64,000 nt of DNA from Meghimatium bilineatum (lineage: Eukaryota > Mollusca > Gastropoda > Stylommatophora > Philomycidae), in NCBI GenBank assembly GCA_034231615.1, contig CM067306.1:67363579-67427578 (forward strand). Direction: 5' to 3'. Under the pieces are notes generated by a model. The model saw nothing but the letters and a program-made list of their open reading frames with translations. It was not told the DNA's origin and searched no databases. Of this stretch, positions 54,397-64,000 are shown in pieces. Every line of letters begins with the position of its first letter. Within the stretch, counting starts at the first letter, position 1. The position numbers and the translations under genes are program-made.

Positions 54397-54817
54397 GCAA
54401 AGATGTCAGAACGATGTATTCAAAAGTTCCCACAATACATACCTTTGCAGCCAGCTGGTTTATTTCTGCGCGCACTTAAACATGACCCGGGCCGTAGATT
54501 CATGGCCATAGATAAGGTCTGGCAAGGAGGATATTTTTCTCTACACACATTCTAATCATTTTGTTTTTGGGGGATATTGATGATCTGTGAAGGGTGGGGG
54601 GGGGGGGGGTGTGTTTTACCTTTAAGAGAACGACTAAAACTGAGAAGTTGCTGGGCAGCTGTGCGTCGTGTCAATGTCCGTATATAGAAAATATTTGGAA
54701 GTAGGGGCCTACACGAGATAGAAGGCTGTCAGCGGACATTATAAGAAACGACACCACGTCATTGACTATTTTTTTTTTAAATCGCATACACAAGTTTCAA
54801 ATGCATGTATCGCCCGT

Positions 54818-55095
54818 GTGTTGGCGGGACCCGAAAGGGGAGCAAAGAAGAGCAACACTGTTTACCTTCCACGCATGTCGTAAAAGGCGACTTAGGATGT
54901 TATGGGATGGAGTTGGCTGTCCCATCCCATATAGGGTCAGTGACCCAAAGCCATGCTGAAATCGGATGTGTCAGGCCGAAAGGCGCAGATATCGCAGCAA
55001 TGCTGTAAACCATGACACGACGCATTCCGCTCTCCGGACTACATCCTGCTAAACTGCAGGAGTTTGAGAACGAACACAGAAGAAGAAGAAGAAAT
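54818..55095 (+). mobile_element. SINE family B, full copy
   Basis: TTGGCGGGACCCGAAAGGGG, CGCATGTCGTAAAAGGCGAC, GGAGTTGGCTGTCCCATCCC, TCGGATGTGTCAGGCCGAAA, GGACTACATCCTGCTAAACT, and a GAAGAAGAAGAAGA tail. Best copy in the window. Confidence 0.92.
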
Positions 55096-55559
55096 GCATG
55101 TATGTTATCTCTTGTCAGATTATCTAGCTCTGTGGTTATCAACCTTCCTAATGTCACGACCCTTTAATACAATTCTTCATTTTGTGTTGACCCCCAACGA
55201 TACATTAATTTTATTTTCGTTGCTACTTTAAATAGCCTATGCGTTTTCCAGTGGTCTTAGGTGAACCCTTTTATAGTCATTGGATCCCAAGATCGCGACA
55301 ACACAGGTTGAGAACCACTGCGTGAACAAACGAAAATCACTTTCAGTTACAAATATCTTCACTTTCGTTTCATTTCCAAGAAATCGCCTTCTTCAAGGTA
55401 GCGAATGGGCAAGCAGCGTTACCACTCCTTAGCTTTTTCCCAAGCTCTTGTTCTTTTTTTCAATCTGACCTTGGAATTTGGGGTTATTTTCGAAAAAAAA
55501 CTTGGCTTTTTCGCCTATTGTCTTTTATCTTTTCCCAGGTGGTGCGTTATCCACTCTTG

Positions 55560-55910
55560 TCGTTAAGCGTAGGCATGATTGGAGCTAGAGCGTGTATTTC
55601 AAGGCCAGATGTGTGACGTCTGCTGTGCTGTGACCGTTTTTGTTCAGGATGTTTTCTATCCATCTTTTTCGTGGTCTTCCTCTGGCATTGCACTTGATCT
55701 TATTTGACTATATGCCTGTACTGACAACTTTTCGCATTCTTACAATCTGGCGAAACCACTTGATCTGCTGTCTTTCTATATTCTGTGCAAGGTGTTATAC
55801 CTATTCTTTCCCTGATGTCTTCATTTCGTAATCTATCAAGCCTGGTGACTCCTGCAGCTTTCCTCAAGCATTTCATCTCACATATCACTATCTTTCTGTA
55901 ATGTGAAGAT
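55560..55910 (-). mobile_element. LINE C-terminal fragment
   Basis: Reads EMKCLRKAAGVTRLDRLRNE then DIRERIGITPCTEY on the minus strand, then a KRWIENIL-like segment. The same protein order appears in plus orientation at 55960-56160, so the two are head to head. Confidence 0.82.
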
Positions 55911-55954
55911 GAGAGAGACCAGGTTTGGCCCTGGTAACACAGTGTTTAACACGA

Positions 55955-56520
55955 AATTAAGACATCATAGAAAGAATAGGTATAACACCTTGTACAGATT
56001 ACATAGAACGACAGCAGGTCAAGTGGTTTGGCCACATTATAAGAATGCATCACAAGTTGCCCGTACAGGCATATAATCAAAAAATATCAGGGTACAAAGC
56101 CAGAGGAAGACCACGAAAAAGATGGATATAAAACATCAGGGACGCCCTGAACAAACACGGGCATAGCACAGCCGAGGCCACACATCTGGTCTTGAACCAT
56201 ACGCTCGAGCTCCAATCACCCCTACGCTTAACAGCAAGAGTAGATGATATACACGGTCATAGCACAGCCGAGGCCACACATCTAGCCATGGAACACAAAC
56301 TCGAGCTTCAATTACACCTACGCTGAACGGCAAGAACAAGAGGTAGACCAAAAGAAACACTCAGAAGAACAATACTTAGAGAAAGTAAAAGAATCAATAT
56401 TCATACTATTCAAGAACTGCACAGAATAGCTTTGAACAGACAGAATTGGAGAGATCTGATCTCTGCGCTAACTTCAGCGCAAAAGGAAAATGAATTAATG
56501 GCAAGAGAACAACAAACCAC
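55955..56520 (+). mobile_element. LINE C-terminal fragments
   Basis: 55970-56150 reads RIGITPCTDYIERQQVKWFG then HIIRMHHKLPVQAYNQKISG and ARGRPRKRWI. 56338-56515 reads RGRPKETLRRTILRESKRIN and IALNRQNWRDLISALTSAQK from a different LINE. Between them a roughly 95-bp segment (GGCATAGCACAGCCGAGGCC) is duplicated. Confidence 0.82.
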
Positions 56521-56747
56521 CCGGGGAAAGACAATAGACAATAGTTTATTTTAAATTTACCTTTCGGATTTCAATAATTGGTGTCGTCCTGAAGCTAGAT
56601 AATAGTACAATATGTAAAAATAGTAGCAATTCTCACTCGATCACTGAAATTTGTAAATGAATCGTGCTTTCAAACCATCCAATTTTATGACTATGTTGTT
56701 TATTTACTGAATGTATGTATCTTGTATAATTTTTAAGGACATAATCT

Positions 56748-57190
56748 ATGGAAGGAAATAAAGAATGTGGTGGTTCAAGTATTGCGTCATCATCATCATC
56801 ATCATTGTATCCGAGTAAGAGGCGTAAATCCACAAAGACATGGTATAAGCAACCATTCTGTAGTGAATGGCTCGAGGACAAAGAGCTAAAGGAATGGATA
56901 CAAACGTGTAGAGTCATTGACGCGCTTCTTGATTGTGTACAAGTTAAAAATGAAAGTGATTCTGGTCTTTATATAGAACTTAAACAATTTCTTCCAGAGA
57001 AATCCATTCCATTAAATAACATAATTGGGTTTGCCAGTGACAACTGTTCAACGATGACAGAACTTAACAGTGGATTTATTGCTCATCTGAAAAAAAGATG
57101 TACCATCTGTATTTAAGATAGGTTGCAAATGCCATTCTTTCGCCTTGTTTGCTAATCATGCATGCCTTGCTATCATGGCTTGAAATGTTC
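56748..57190 (+). pseudogene. hAT-type transposase-like pseudogene
   Basis: Opens MEGNKECGGSS, then KRRKSTKTWYKQPFCSEWLE (the zinc-finger-like start seen in hAT-derived KIAA1586-type proteins), then IPLNNIIGFASDNCSTMTEL then NSGFIAHLKKRC, the first catalytic-core Asp region. Its frame stops at 57116, but a +1 shift continues IGCKCHSFALFANHACLAM, the next expected segment. About 20 residues between the two domains also look deleted. It is inactive. The SSSSSS tract comes from an expanded TCA repeat. Confidence 0.75.
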
Positions 57191-57194
57191 CTTA

Positions 57195-57800
57195 AACGTG
57201 TGCTGTTATTTTGCTCGTAGTAGCAAGCGAGTCCCTACATTTCAGATGATACACGATCTTGTGAAGACTCCTAATCACTGAATGATGAAAATTTCTCTAA
57301 CACGCTGCCTGTCAATGTGTAATATTATCGCCCACATTCTTGTTACTCGTGGACACCACCAAAAACTCGAATTGCTGACGTTGCAGAAAAATAACGTTAT
57401 GTAGAAAGAGTGAAGAATAGACAAGAGACAGTCAACGCCAGTAACGCTACTCAAAGATGACGATGTGGATGACTATAATTCAATTGTTGATGTTTAAATT
57501 GTTGTAACTTTTGTTCTGAAGTTATTTCTTAGTCTACAAGCTAGCACATCAAATCAGTTCTCCATAGGCCTATATGTACTTGACTTATTTTGAGTTTTTT
57601 TTTGTCCTTCGAATTCGAGACTTTTCAAAAAGGTGGGTGGTAACTATGAGAGCAAGTCGATTTCTATGATTGATGAGGCCATTTCAACGTTCAGTTTTGA
57701 TGAAATGAAAGTTGGTGGCATGTGTTAGATTGTCGTAAGTAGTTTCAATCCAGTTATGTAGCTTAATATTTGCAATAAGTATTAGTTATATTTAAAAATA
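57195..57800. other. Probable 3' remnant of the hAT pseudogene; no gene
   Basis: Short broken coding-like pieces (e.g. 57420-57490, with KDDDVDDYNSIVDV in one frame) could be the transposase end; nothing else is recognised. Confidence 0.35.
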
Positions 57801-57914
57801 AAAATCTAGCTGCGGCATATCAACTCGCCCAGAATCGCGGAGTGTTCAGAGAATCCATAGGAAGACCACGGTCTGGAACGAATAGGGGGTGGTATAATCT
57901 TCGTATCTACGGTC

Positions 57915-58085
57915 ACCGCGCTATCTTCTTCTTCATTCATTCTCAAACTCCCGCTGGATCTCCCTTGTAGTAGGACCATGGTCCTATTAGATTTCCAGCA
58001 GGATGTAGTGCAAAGAATGGAAATGCGTTCTGTTGCCGTTTTATTTTCGCAATGGCCCGACACATCCGTTTTCGGCGGAGGAACC
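57915..58085 (-). mobile_element. SINE family A copy
   Basis: CTTCTTCTTCATTCATTCTC, CCCGCTGGATCTCCCTTGTA, GCAGGATGTAGTGCAAAGAA and CAATGGCCCGACACATCCGT: reverse of family A. Confidence 0.9.
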
Positions 58086-58089
58086 CGAA

Positions 58090-58680
58090 TATGTCGCATG
58101 AAAACAAGTAGTTAGACATATAATATATAAATATCACAACGTTTAATGATTTCAAGTAGGAAGCATGAGAATAAAATGAAATTCAAGCGGCACCAAATCG
58201 TCAAGTAAAGAAGTTTACTTGACTAACCACATTCCCCCAAATGCAAGTTTGTCAAGACATTCAAACTGTGTACTCTAGTCACTGAGAACGGACCATCGAA
58301 ACATGGATTATTACAACAACAACTAGGAACATACCCTACAAGTATTGAAGTATTCTCAGTAACACAAACATATAACATCCCCTACAAGTAGTGAAGTAGC
58401 AGCATAGTTACCACCCAAAATTTTGAAAAGTCCCAAGTTCGGGCAAAAAGAAAAAGCCCAGATAAGTGAAGTTCTTGTATATATTTCTATATCTATGTCA
58501 CAGTCAGCGTTATAACAGTTTAACCCATCAGTGCTCAGCTGCCTAACCAGTGGTTGACCAGAAACCACCTGACTAGTCTGAGCTTTAGCACATATACTCC
58601 ATAGCAATGGTACCCTTCCTTGACCACATCAGAGCATGAGCCTTAATATCCATTTATTTGGTGGTCAAGTCAAACTACAT
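58090..58680. other. Intergenic stretch, no gene recognised
   Basis: AT-rich; a CCCTACAAGTA-TGAAGTA segment occurs twice (58334, 58379). Confidence 0.4.
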
Positions 58681-58689
58681 GTGAAAAGT

Positions 58690-59285
58690 CAACTTGAACC
58701 AGCAGGCAAATAAAGTAATAACTATGATACTGCTTCTCTCCATTTGGTGTCTGTGTCATGTGACATATTCTGTCCAGAATGTAGTCTTCCTTATGAATCT
58801 TCTGAAATCCCAGCAGTCTCTGGCAAGTTGTCCCGCCTTCTCTAGGAACATGTGCATGCATTCTTGAATATCTCTTGTTCAGCAACATCAGTCAAACTTT
58901 GCCTCTACTGCCTTCTATCGCCCCTTCTATATGTATGTATGTATTCAATACCACTTTCCATGCCATCGTGTCTCTTCAGATGGCCAAAAAAACTTAAACT
59001 TCCTTCTTAATATGGTGTTTAAAAGCCAGCCTTCGTGAACATTTATTTTGCTGAGCATGTCTTGGTTTGTCCTTGGTACTCTCAGGATTCTTCTATAGCA
59101 TTTTATTTTGAAAGCCTCTTCTCTGGCTGTAGTTATATTTATTGTCCATGTTTTGCAGCCATAGGTTTCCACTGGGAACACACATGTACATAACAAACAT
59201 ACCGTAGCTCTCATAGTTGCACAGTGTCAAAGTTTTTTTTAGTTGTTTTAATTTGGACATCGCTATTGCTGTTCTCAACTGAACA
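58690..59285 (-). mobile_element. RTE-like LINE C-terminal region
   Basis: Reads MRATVCLLCTCVFPVETYGC then KTWTINITTAREEAFKIKCY and RRILRVPRTNQDMLSKINVH, and lower down FQKIHKEDYILDRICHM. This is a nearly complete LINE tail with frameshifts. Confidence 0.85.
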
Positions 59286-59411
59286 GTTTATGTTAGCTCC
59301 TAAATATTCGAAATGTGTCACTTCTTCTAAAACACTGTTATCAATTTTAATTCTAGGTCTTATTTTCACTTTGTCAATTGTCATTACTTTTGTCTTTTTT
59401 CATAGTTAGAA

Positions 59412-59570
59412 AGAGGTTTCCCGCTGAAGATGGATGTGTCGGGCCATTGGCACAAATAAAACGGTGATATAATGCATTTCCTTTCTCTGGACTACATCCT
59501 GCTGGAAATCTAGTAGGACCATGATCCTGCTTCAAAGGAGATCCAGCGGGAGTTTGAAAATGTTAAGAGA
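59412..59570 (+). mobile_element. SINE family A copy
   Basis: CCGCTGAAGATGGATGTGTC, GGCACAAATAAAACGGTGAT, TGGACTACATCCTGCTGGAA and GAGATCCAGCGGGAGTTTGA in order. Confidence 0.88.
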
Positions 59571-59737
59571 AGAAAAAAGGTTTTGTTGTTCGCTAAAGCT
59601 TTTTGTTGATTTTATTACTGGTATGTTCAATAAGTTATTCTCATTTTATGTTAATAGAACTGTGTTGTCTGTGTATCTAATTTCTGGAATCTGTAGACCT
59701 CAGATTTTTATGGGTCTGAATTCTTGTTACATATCCA

Positions 59738-59942
59738 TAAGGAAATTCTATGCACAATACTCCTGTAGTTTGCCATTGCTTTCACAAGGAAAATTCTATG
59801 CACAATACTCCTGTAATCTGCCATTGCTTTCACAAGGAACATTCTATGCACAATACTCCTGTAGTCTGCCGTTGCTTTCACAAGGAACATTCTATGCACA
59901 ATACTCCTGTAGTCTGCCGTTGCTTTCACAAGGAACATTTGA
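59738..59942. repeat. Minisatellite, 48 bp, 4 units
   Basis: Core TTCTATGCACAATACTCCTG then TTGCTTTCACAAGGAA. Confidence 0.95.
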
Positions 59943-60374
59943 TTGTCTATGACCATATGAGAACGTATACGTTCTCTTCGCCATCTTGGACCGGAAATCC
60001 ATTTTGGTGGCCAAGTCAAACCATGTGTGAAAAGTCAACTTGAACCAGCCAGCAAGTAAATTAACAGCTATGATATTGCTTTCTCCCCATTTAAAATTAA
60101 TGACTAGATGTAGTTAGTCAAAAGACCATCCCATTGCAGATTAAACCATCAGTCCATAAGTGCATGGATGACCTCTTCAGAAATTAGTGGCTGACTACAC
60201 ACCTACTTTGTGCTGGTTTACTAGTCTCCTCTGATTGCCTGCATAATGTGCTTGTTTAGCCATACCTCTCTTTACATGATATTAATAGTCTGCTCAATGG
60301 TTGCAGATTCACAGCATTTGCTTCATTGGTTGCTAAGGGTTAATTTCCCTAAGGGCATTCAGAACATCAGTTCA

Positions 60375-60545
60375 GTCAATTGCTTGTCTGGTTCCCATGA
60401 TCACCAATACCAGAAATCCTGCTTGTCTGGTTCCCGTGATCACCAATACCAGAAATCCTGCTTGTCTGGTTTCCGTGATCACCAATACCAGCAATCCTGC
60501 TTGTCTGGTTCCCGTGATCACCAATACCAGCAATCCAGTCTATGT
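60375..60545. repeat. Minisatellite, 39 bp, 4 units
   Basis: Core TCCTGCTTGTCTGGTTCCCG then TGATCACCAATACCAG. A separate roughly 29-bp unit (ACCAGCATGTCTGGGCACAA) is repeated twice at 60562 and 60625. Confidence 0.95.
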
Positions 60546-60741
60546 GTTCATATCTTCTGATACCAGCATGTCTGGGCACAAATATGAACCCGATTCTTGT
60601 TAGTTTTTACTATTTCACAAAACTACCAGCATGTCTGGGCACAAATATGAACCTGAACCCTATTTTTATGAAGCTGTCTTCCCTCACAATTTTCTTTCCA
60701 ACCTGTGCCTTAAATGACTTTATTAATCTTCTCACATTTAG

Positions 60742-60955
60742 AACAACAAAACCATCTGTATAAATTCAACAAAATCATCTGTATAAATTCAACAAAACCA
60801 TCTGTATAAATTCAACAAAACCATCTGTATAAATTCAACTAAAAACCATCTGTATAAATTCAACAAAACCATCTGTATAAATTCAACAAAACCATCTGTA
60901 TAAATTCAACAAAACCATCTGTATAAATTCAACAAAACCATCTGTATAAGTTACT
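60742..60955. repeat. Minisatellite, 23 bp, about 9 units
   Basis: Unit ACAAAACCATCTGTATAAAT then TCA. It directly abuts the possible exon at 60948-61044 and extends its last bases. Confidence 0.95.
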
Positions 60956-61044
60956 ACATCTCCCTCAGATGAATACTCATCATCAAAAACTGAACTTCTG
61001 CTTCCATCACCAAGGGCTTTGTAGGTGACACGCTCTGTCAAGAC
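60948..61044 (-). CDS. Possible exon of an unknown minus-strand gene
   Basis: Reverse complement shows a pyrimidine-rich tract and TCTTGACAG acceptor, then an open frame reading RVTYKALGDGSRSSVFDDEY then SSEGDVVTYTDG. The residue mix looks protein-like and the third positions look coding-like, but I recognise no family and the donor (GATGGTTTTG) is weak. It may also be a piece of a mobile element. Confidence 0.25.
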
Positions 61045-61149
61045 CGATATGTACAGAAAAAAACATTACCTAGTTCTAATTAATAATAACCAAAAATATC
61101 CATTAATCAAGTATGGGCCACAGTAACACAGGTAACAACAAGGTAACAG

Positions 61150-62192
61150 TAATTATATTCAACAAGTAAATATGTTACATCTTGTTCTTATCATCTTTTT
61201 ATTTGTAGTGAGTAGGTATTTATTTGTAGTGAGTAGGTATTTATTTGTAGTGAGTAGGTATTTATTTGTAGTGGGTAGGTATTTATTTGTAGTGAGTAGG
61301 TATTTATTTGTAGTGGGTATGTATTTATTTGTAATGGGTACGTATTTATTTGTAGTGAGTAGGTATTTATTTGTAGTGAGTATGTATTTATTTGTAGTTG
61401 GTAGGTATTTATTTGTAGTGGGTAGGTATTTATTTGTAGTGAGTAGGTATTTATTTGTAGTGAGTAGGTATTTATTTGTAGTGGGTAGGTATTTATTTGT
61501 AGTGGGTAGGTATTTATTTGTAGTGAGTAGGTATTTATTTGTAGTGAGTAGGTATTTATTTGTAGTGAGTAGGTATTTATTTGTAGTGGGTAGGTATTTA
61601 TTTGTAGTGGGTAGGTATTTATTTGTAGTGCTAGATATTTATTTGTAGCGGGTATGTATTTAGTTGTAGTGCTAGGTATTTATTTGTAGTGCGTATGTAT
61701 TTATTTGTAGTGATTAGGTATTTATTTGTAGTGGGTAGGTATGTATTTGTAGTGGGTAGGTATTTATTTGTAGTGAGTAGGTATTTATTTGTAGTGGGTA
61801 GGTATTTATTTGTAGTGTGTAGGTATTTATTTGTAGTGAGTAGGTATTTATTTGTAGTGAGTAGGTATTTATTTGTAGTGAGTAGGTATTTATTTGTAGT
61901 GGGTAGGTATTTATTTGTAGTGAGTGGGTATTTATTTGTAGTGGGTAGGTATTAATTTGTAGTGGGTTGGTATTTATTTGTAGCGGATATGTATTTATTT
62001 GTAGCGGGTATGTATTTATTTGTAGTGCTAGGTATTTATTTGTAGCGGGTATGTATTTATTTGTAGTGCTAGGTATTTATTTGTAGTGGGTATGTATTTA
62101 TTTGTAGTGATTAGGTATTTATTTGTAGTGGGTAGGTATGTGTTTGTAGTTGGTAGGTATTTGTAACACACGTATCTTGTTGAATATAATTA
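61150..62192. mobile_element. Mariner-like MITE filled by a 21-bp minisatellite
   Basis: Ends are inverted repeats: TAATTATATTCAACAAG at 61150 and its complement CTTGTTGAATATAATTA ending 62192, with partial matching of the next 10-15 bp (TGTTAC). TA at both ends fits a TA target site. The whole interior (about 61195-62160) is the 21-bp array. Confidence 0.75.
61195..62165. repeat. 21-bp minisatellite, about 45 units
   Basis: Unit ATTTATTTGTAGTGAGTAGG plus T, with GTGGGTA, GCGGGTA and GTGCTA variants. Toward the right a longer pattern of variants recurs (61625-61720 and 62000-62110). Confidence 0.97.
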
Positions 62193-62199
62193 TGCAGTT

Positions 62200-62520
62200 C
62201 TGATGGCACTGTCATTCTTCACCAGGATCTGTGTTCCTGAATGAACATCTATCTGTGTTCCTTCAGCATCAAATATGGTACATAGGGCAGAAACCAGAGC
62301 TCTCTGAGCAATATGATGCTACTGTGTGTAATTGTTGCATGTTGTTGAGAACCATAGTCATACCCATTTTGATGGATGTTTTGTGAAGTCTCTCTTGGTC
62401 TTCCAATTTGTTCTTTTGCCATGTGATATTCATTTTAATGCTTTTTAATGGTTTGACACACATGTTGAATAATACCCTCCGTCTGACTCATCAAATATTT
62501 TTCTCTTATAAACATGTTTC
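62200..62520 (-). mobile_element. Unassigned mobile-element remnant
   Basis: Minus strand carries short protein-like frames (KTSIKMGMTMVLNNMQQLHT) shared with 34320-34510. An 11-bp GGAACACAGAT is repeated 23 bp apart. Confidence 0.45.
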
Positions 62521-62639
62521 CTTTTTAATTCTCCTTAACTACGGTACTGTGTATAAAGGATGATTTTTTTGAAAAATAAAAACTGGGAAGTAGGAAGTCA
62601 TTATATTTATATACTATTTAGTACAGATTAAGTAAATAT

Positions 62640-63185
62640 AGCCTCATCATGTGATAAGTCCAACTTTTTAATGTTACGTGTAGTTTCATTGAGATTTCAT
62701 TGTGACCTAGGATTTAAAAGTCGCTACTTATGCTTCGAACTGAGAGCTCCCCTGTCCCCCAAGGTCATCCAAAGGCGGGGGGTGGGGAGCGCACTGTCAA
62801 GTGTGTAGCGGGTAGATTAATGGTTCCACAAGTAGACTTAGCTTCTGTGAAATACAAGTAAATTCAAGTAGGAAGCTCTTCCGTGAGATGCATCTTTATT
62901 GATATTTCCTGTCGTTAAATAATATATGTATTTGTTTCATTAAAAAAAGAGGTCACATTTGCTGAACGTGTACCTACTATTAATCCTCAGATAAAACATT
63001 CAATTTTTGGAGCCTAAAAAGAATTTTGCAAACCAAGATCAAGGAAGAACTGCATTGAAGTGTATGCTATTGCTGTCTCACTACTGATAGGAAATATTAA
63101 CTTGCTGGAGAAAATAAAATAAACATTAAAACTTCATCAAAACTATTGAAACATCGGAGCCCATATACCAGCTTGGTGCTGAAAC
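62640..63185 (+). other. Upstream region of the 63186 open frame
   Basis: AT-rich, with a GC-rich island at 62740-62815 containing CGGGGGGTGGGGAGCG. No TATA box placement is certain, and no upstream exon was recognised. Confidence 0.3.
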
Positions 63186-63689
63186 ATGGATGACAATACA
63201 GTCAGACACAGACACGTAGCAGAACAACCCATAAATTCAGATACACATGATAATAGTGATAATTTTATCAAACCAAATAAGTATCAGAAAATGTCTGATG
63301 CCAAAAAAATGGCATATGTTACAGGAAAACAGCTGAATTTTATTTACTATTCTGTCATAACATGTGTGATTTTAACATGTTTTCTAGTTATGGTTGTTGT
63401 TATGTTTTATTTTACATTTGACGCCCGTTTAAAGATGATTGAATATGAAACTGGTCACCAAATTAAATTTCTAGAGAATGAGATTCATCACCTTGTACAA
63501 CAAATTCATGAGCAAAAAGGCCTGAGTGGTGATATAAAGATGTTGGAATATGAAATGAGACGTCTTGTCCAACTTGTGAATATCCTAGAGAAGATTATTG
63601 AAGAAGTAAAAGCTAACACATTGTTTCAAATAGCAGATAAAATCACCAGTTATTTTGTACCAAACATTGTCACACGTATGCTCACGTAA
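63186..63689 (+). CDS. Predicted small type II membrane protein with coiled coil
   Basis: Open frame of 167 codons, ATG in context GAAACATGGAT, a good start. Polar N-terminus (1-50, with basic KKMAYVTGKQ just before the membrane), one strong hydrophobic segment at about 54-79 (FIYYSVITCVILTCFLVMVV region), then a charged heptad-like region at 82-140 (FLENEIHHLVQQIHEQ, MLEYEMRRLVQLVNILEKII) that predicts a coiled coil, and a short amphipathic C-terminus. The basic side before the membrane suggests N-inside topology. I recognise no family. It could be a whole gene or the first coding exon of one. A 36-37-bp duplication covers its stop codon. Confidence 0.5.
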   Translation: MDDNTVRHRHVAEQPINSDTHDNSDNFIKPNKYQKMSDAKKMAYVTGKQLNFIYYSVITCVILTCFLVMVVVMFYFTFDARLKMIEYETGHQIKFLENEIHHLVQQIHEQKGLSGDIKMLEYEMRRLVQLVNILEKIIEEVKANTLFQIADKITSYFVPNIVTRMLT

Positions 63690-63726
63690 TTTTGTACCAA
63701 AGATTGTCACAAGTATGCTCACGTAA
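63652..63726. repeat. 36-37-bp tandem duplication over the stop codon
   Basis: TTTTGTACCAAACATTGTCA then CACGTATGCTCACGTAA is repeated directly as TTTTGTACCAAAGATTGTCA then CAAGTATGCTCACGTAA. Confidence 0.93.
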
Positions 63727-63929
63727 TTGTGAGATTATCAATCACTATTATTATGACACCTAGAATGGTGTGTGATAACGATTACATTTTTCTTTTTTAT
63801 TCACTCTCATTTTGGTATTTTTCTGTGTATTTAAGATTATTTTGGTCTTGCTAGATCTTCGGAGCAGTTGCTAGGACGAAACACTCAGTCTTCTCCAGGT
63901 CAGATTGGCTGCCCTGAAGGTTTTGCCTC

Positions 63930-64000
63930 AGTTCAGTCCAGCATGGTCATGTCTTGTCTCGCTGTAATCAGTCCAGCATGGTCATGTCTTGCCTCGCCGT
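63930..64000. repeat. About 33-bp tandem repeat at the right edge
   Basis: CAGTCCAGCATGGTCATGTC then TTGTCTCGCTGT and its near copy; it may continue beyond the window. Confidence 0.85.

Noticed and set aside
61172-61955. Frames of 158 and 88 codons with a YLFVVSR-type repeat
   Set aside because: Product of the 21-bp array in the MITE; no coding evidence.
62269-62463. Minus-strand frame near 62.3 kb considered as an exon
   Set aside because: The sequence recurs at 34320-34510, so it belongs to a repeat family.
43300-64000. Search for an upstream NPEPPS leader exon
   Set aside because: No ATG-led frame with a phase-0 donor and leader-like content could be separated from background; left open.

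Overview
This is a window of animal nuclear DNA: AT-rich, with long introns and many repeats. The codon use, GT-AG introns and transposon mix (RTE-like and I-like LINEs with trinucleotide tails, a Penelope-like element, tRNA-derived SINEs, piggyBac- and mariner-like MITEs) suggest an invertebrate. A mollusc is my best guess, but that is inference and no marker proves it.

The one confidently recognised gene is on the minus strand: puromycin-sensitive aminopeptidase (NPEPPS/PSA, M1 metallopeptidase). I could place 19 coding exons between 43290 (start codon) and 1653. Every junction is GT-AG and keeps frame, giving 800 codons. The GAMEN substrate motif, the HELAH zinc site with its third ligand Glu 18 residues later, and the catalytic Tyr are all present. 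The last roughly 65 residues expected from the human protein lie off the left edge.

Layout: 1-43.3 kb is the gene and its introns. The introns hold minisatellites, LINE fragments, two related GAA-tailed SINE families, a tRNA-derived SINE, fold-back elements, a Penelope-like inverted repeat (32.3-33.7 kb) and three full-length copies of an unfamiliar 1.1-1.3 kb retroposon with 11-12 bp target-site duplications. 43.3-63 kb is intergenic or unassigned and repeat-rich: LINE remnants, an RNase H fragment, a 1.49 kb solo-LTR-like insertion inside a LINE, a hAT-type pseudogene, several minisatellites, and a mariner-like MITE whose interior is almost entirely a 21-bp array. At 63.2-63.7 kb, on the plus strand, is an open frame for a small predicted type II membrane protein with a coiled coil; it may be a real gene or a first exon.

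The most striking pattern is that several tandem repeats in the aminopeptidase gene are built from its own exon-intron junctions. The clearest is a 48-bp unit repeated about 26 times after exon 8: each unit carries the last 13-14 nt of the exon plus the splice donor. Exons 2, 9, 13 and 18 show smaller cases of duplicated donors or acceptors, and exons 11 and 12 have arrays that abut or form their acceptors. The gene therefore seems to carry many decoy copies of its own splice sites.
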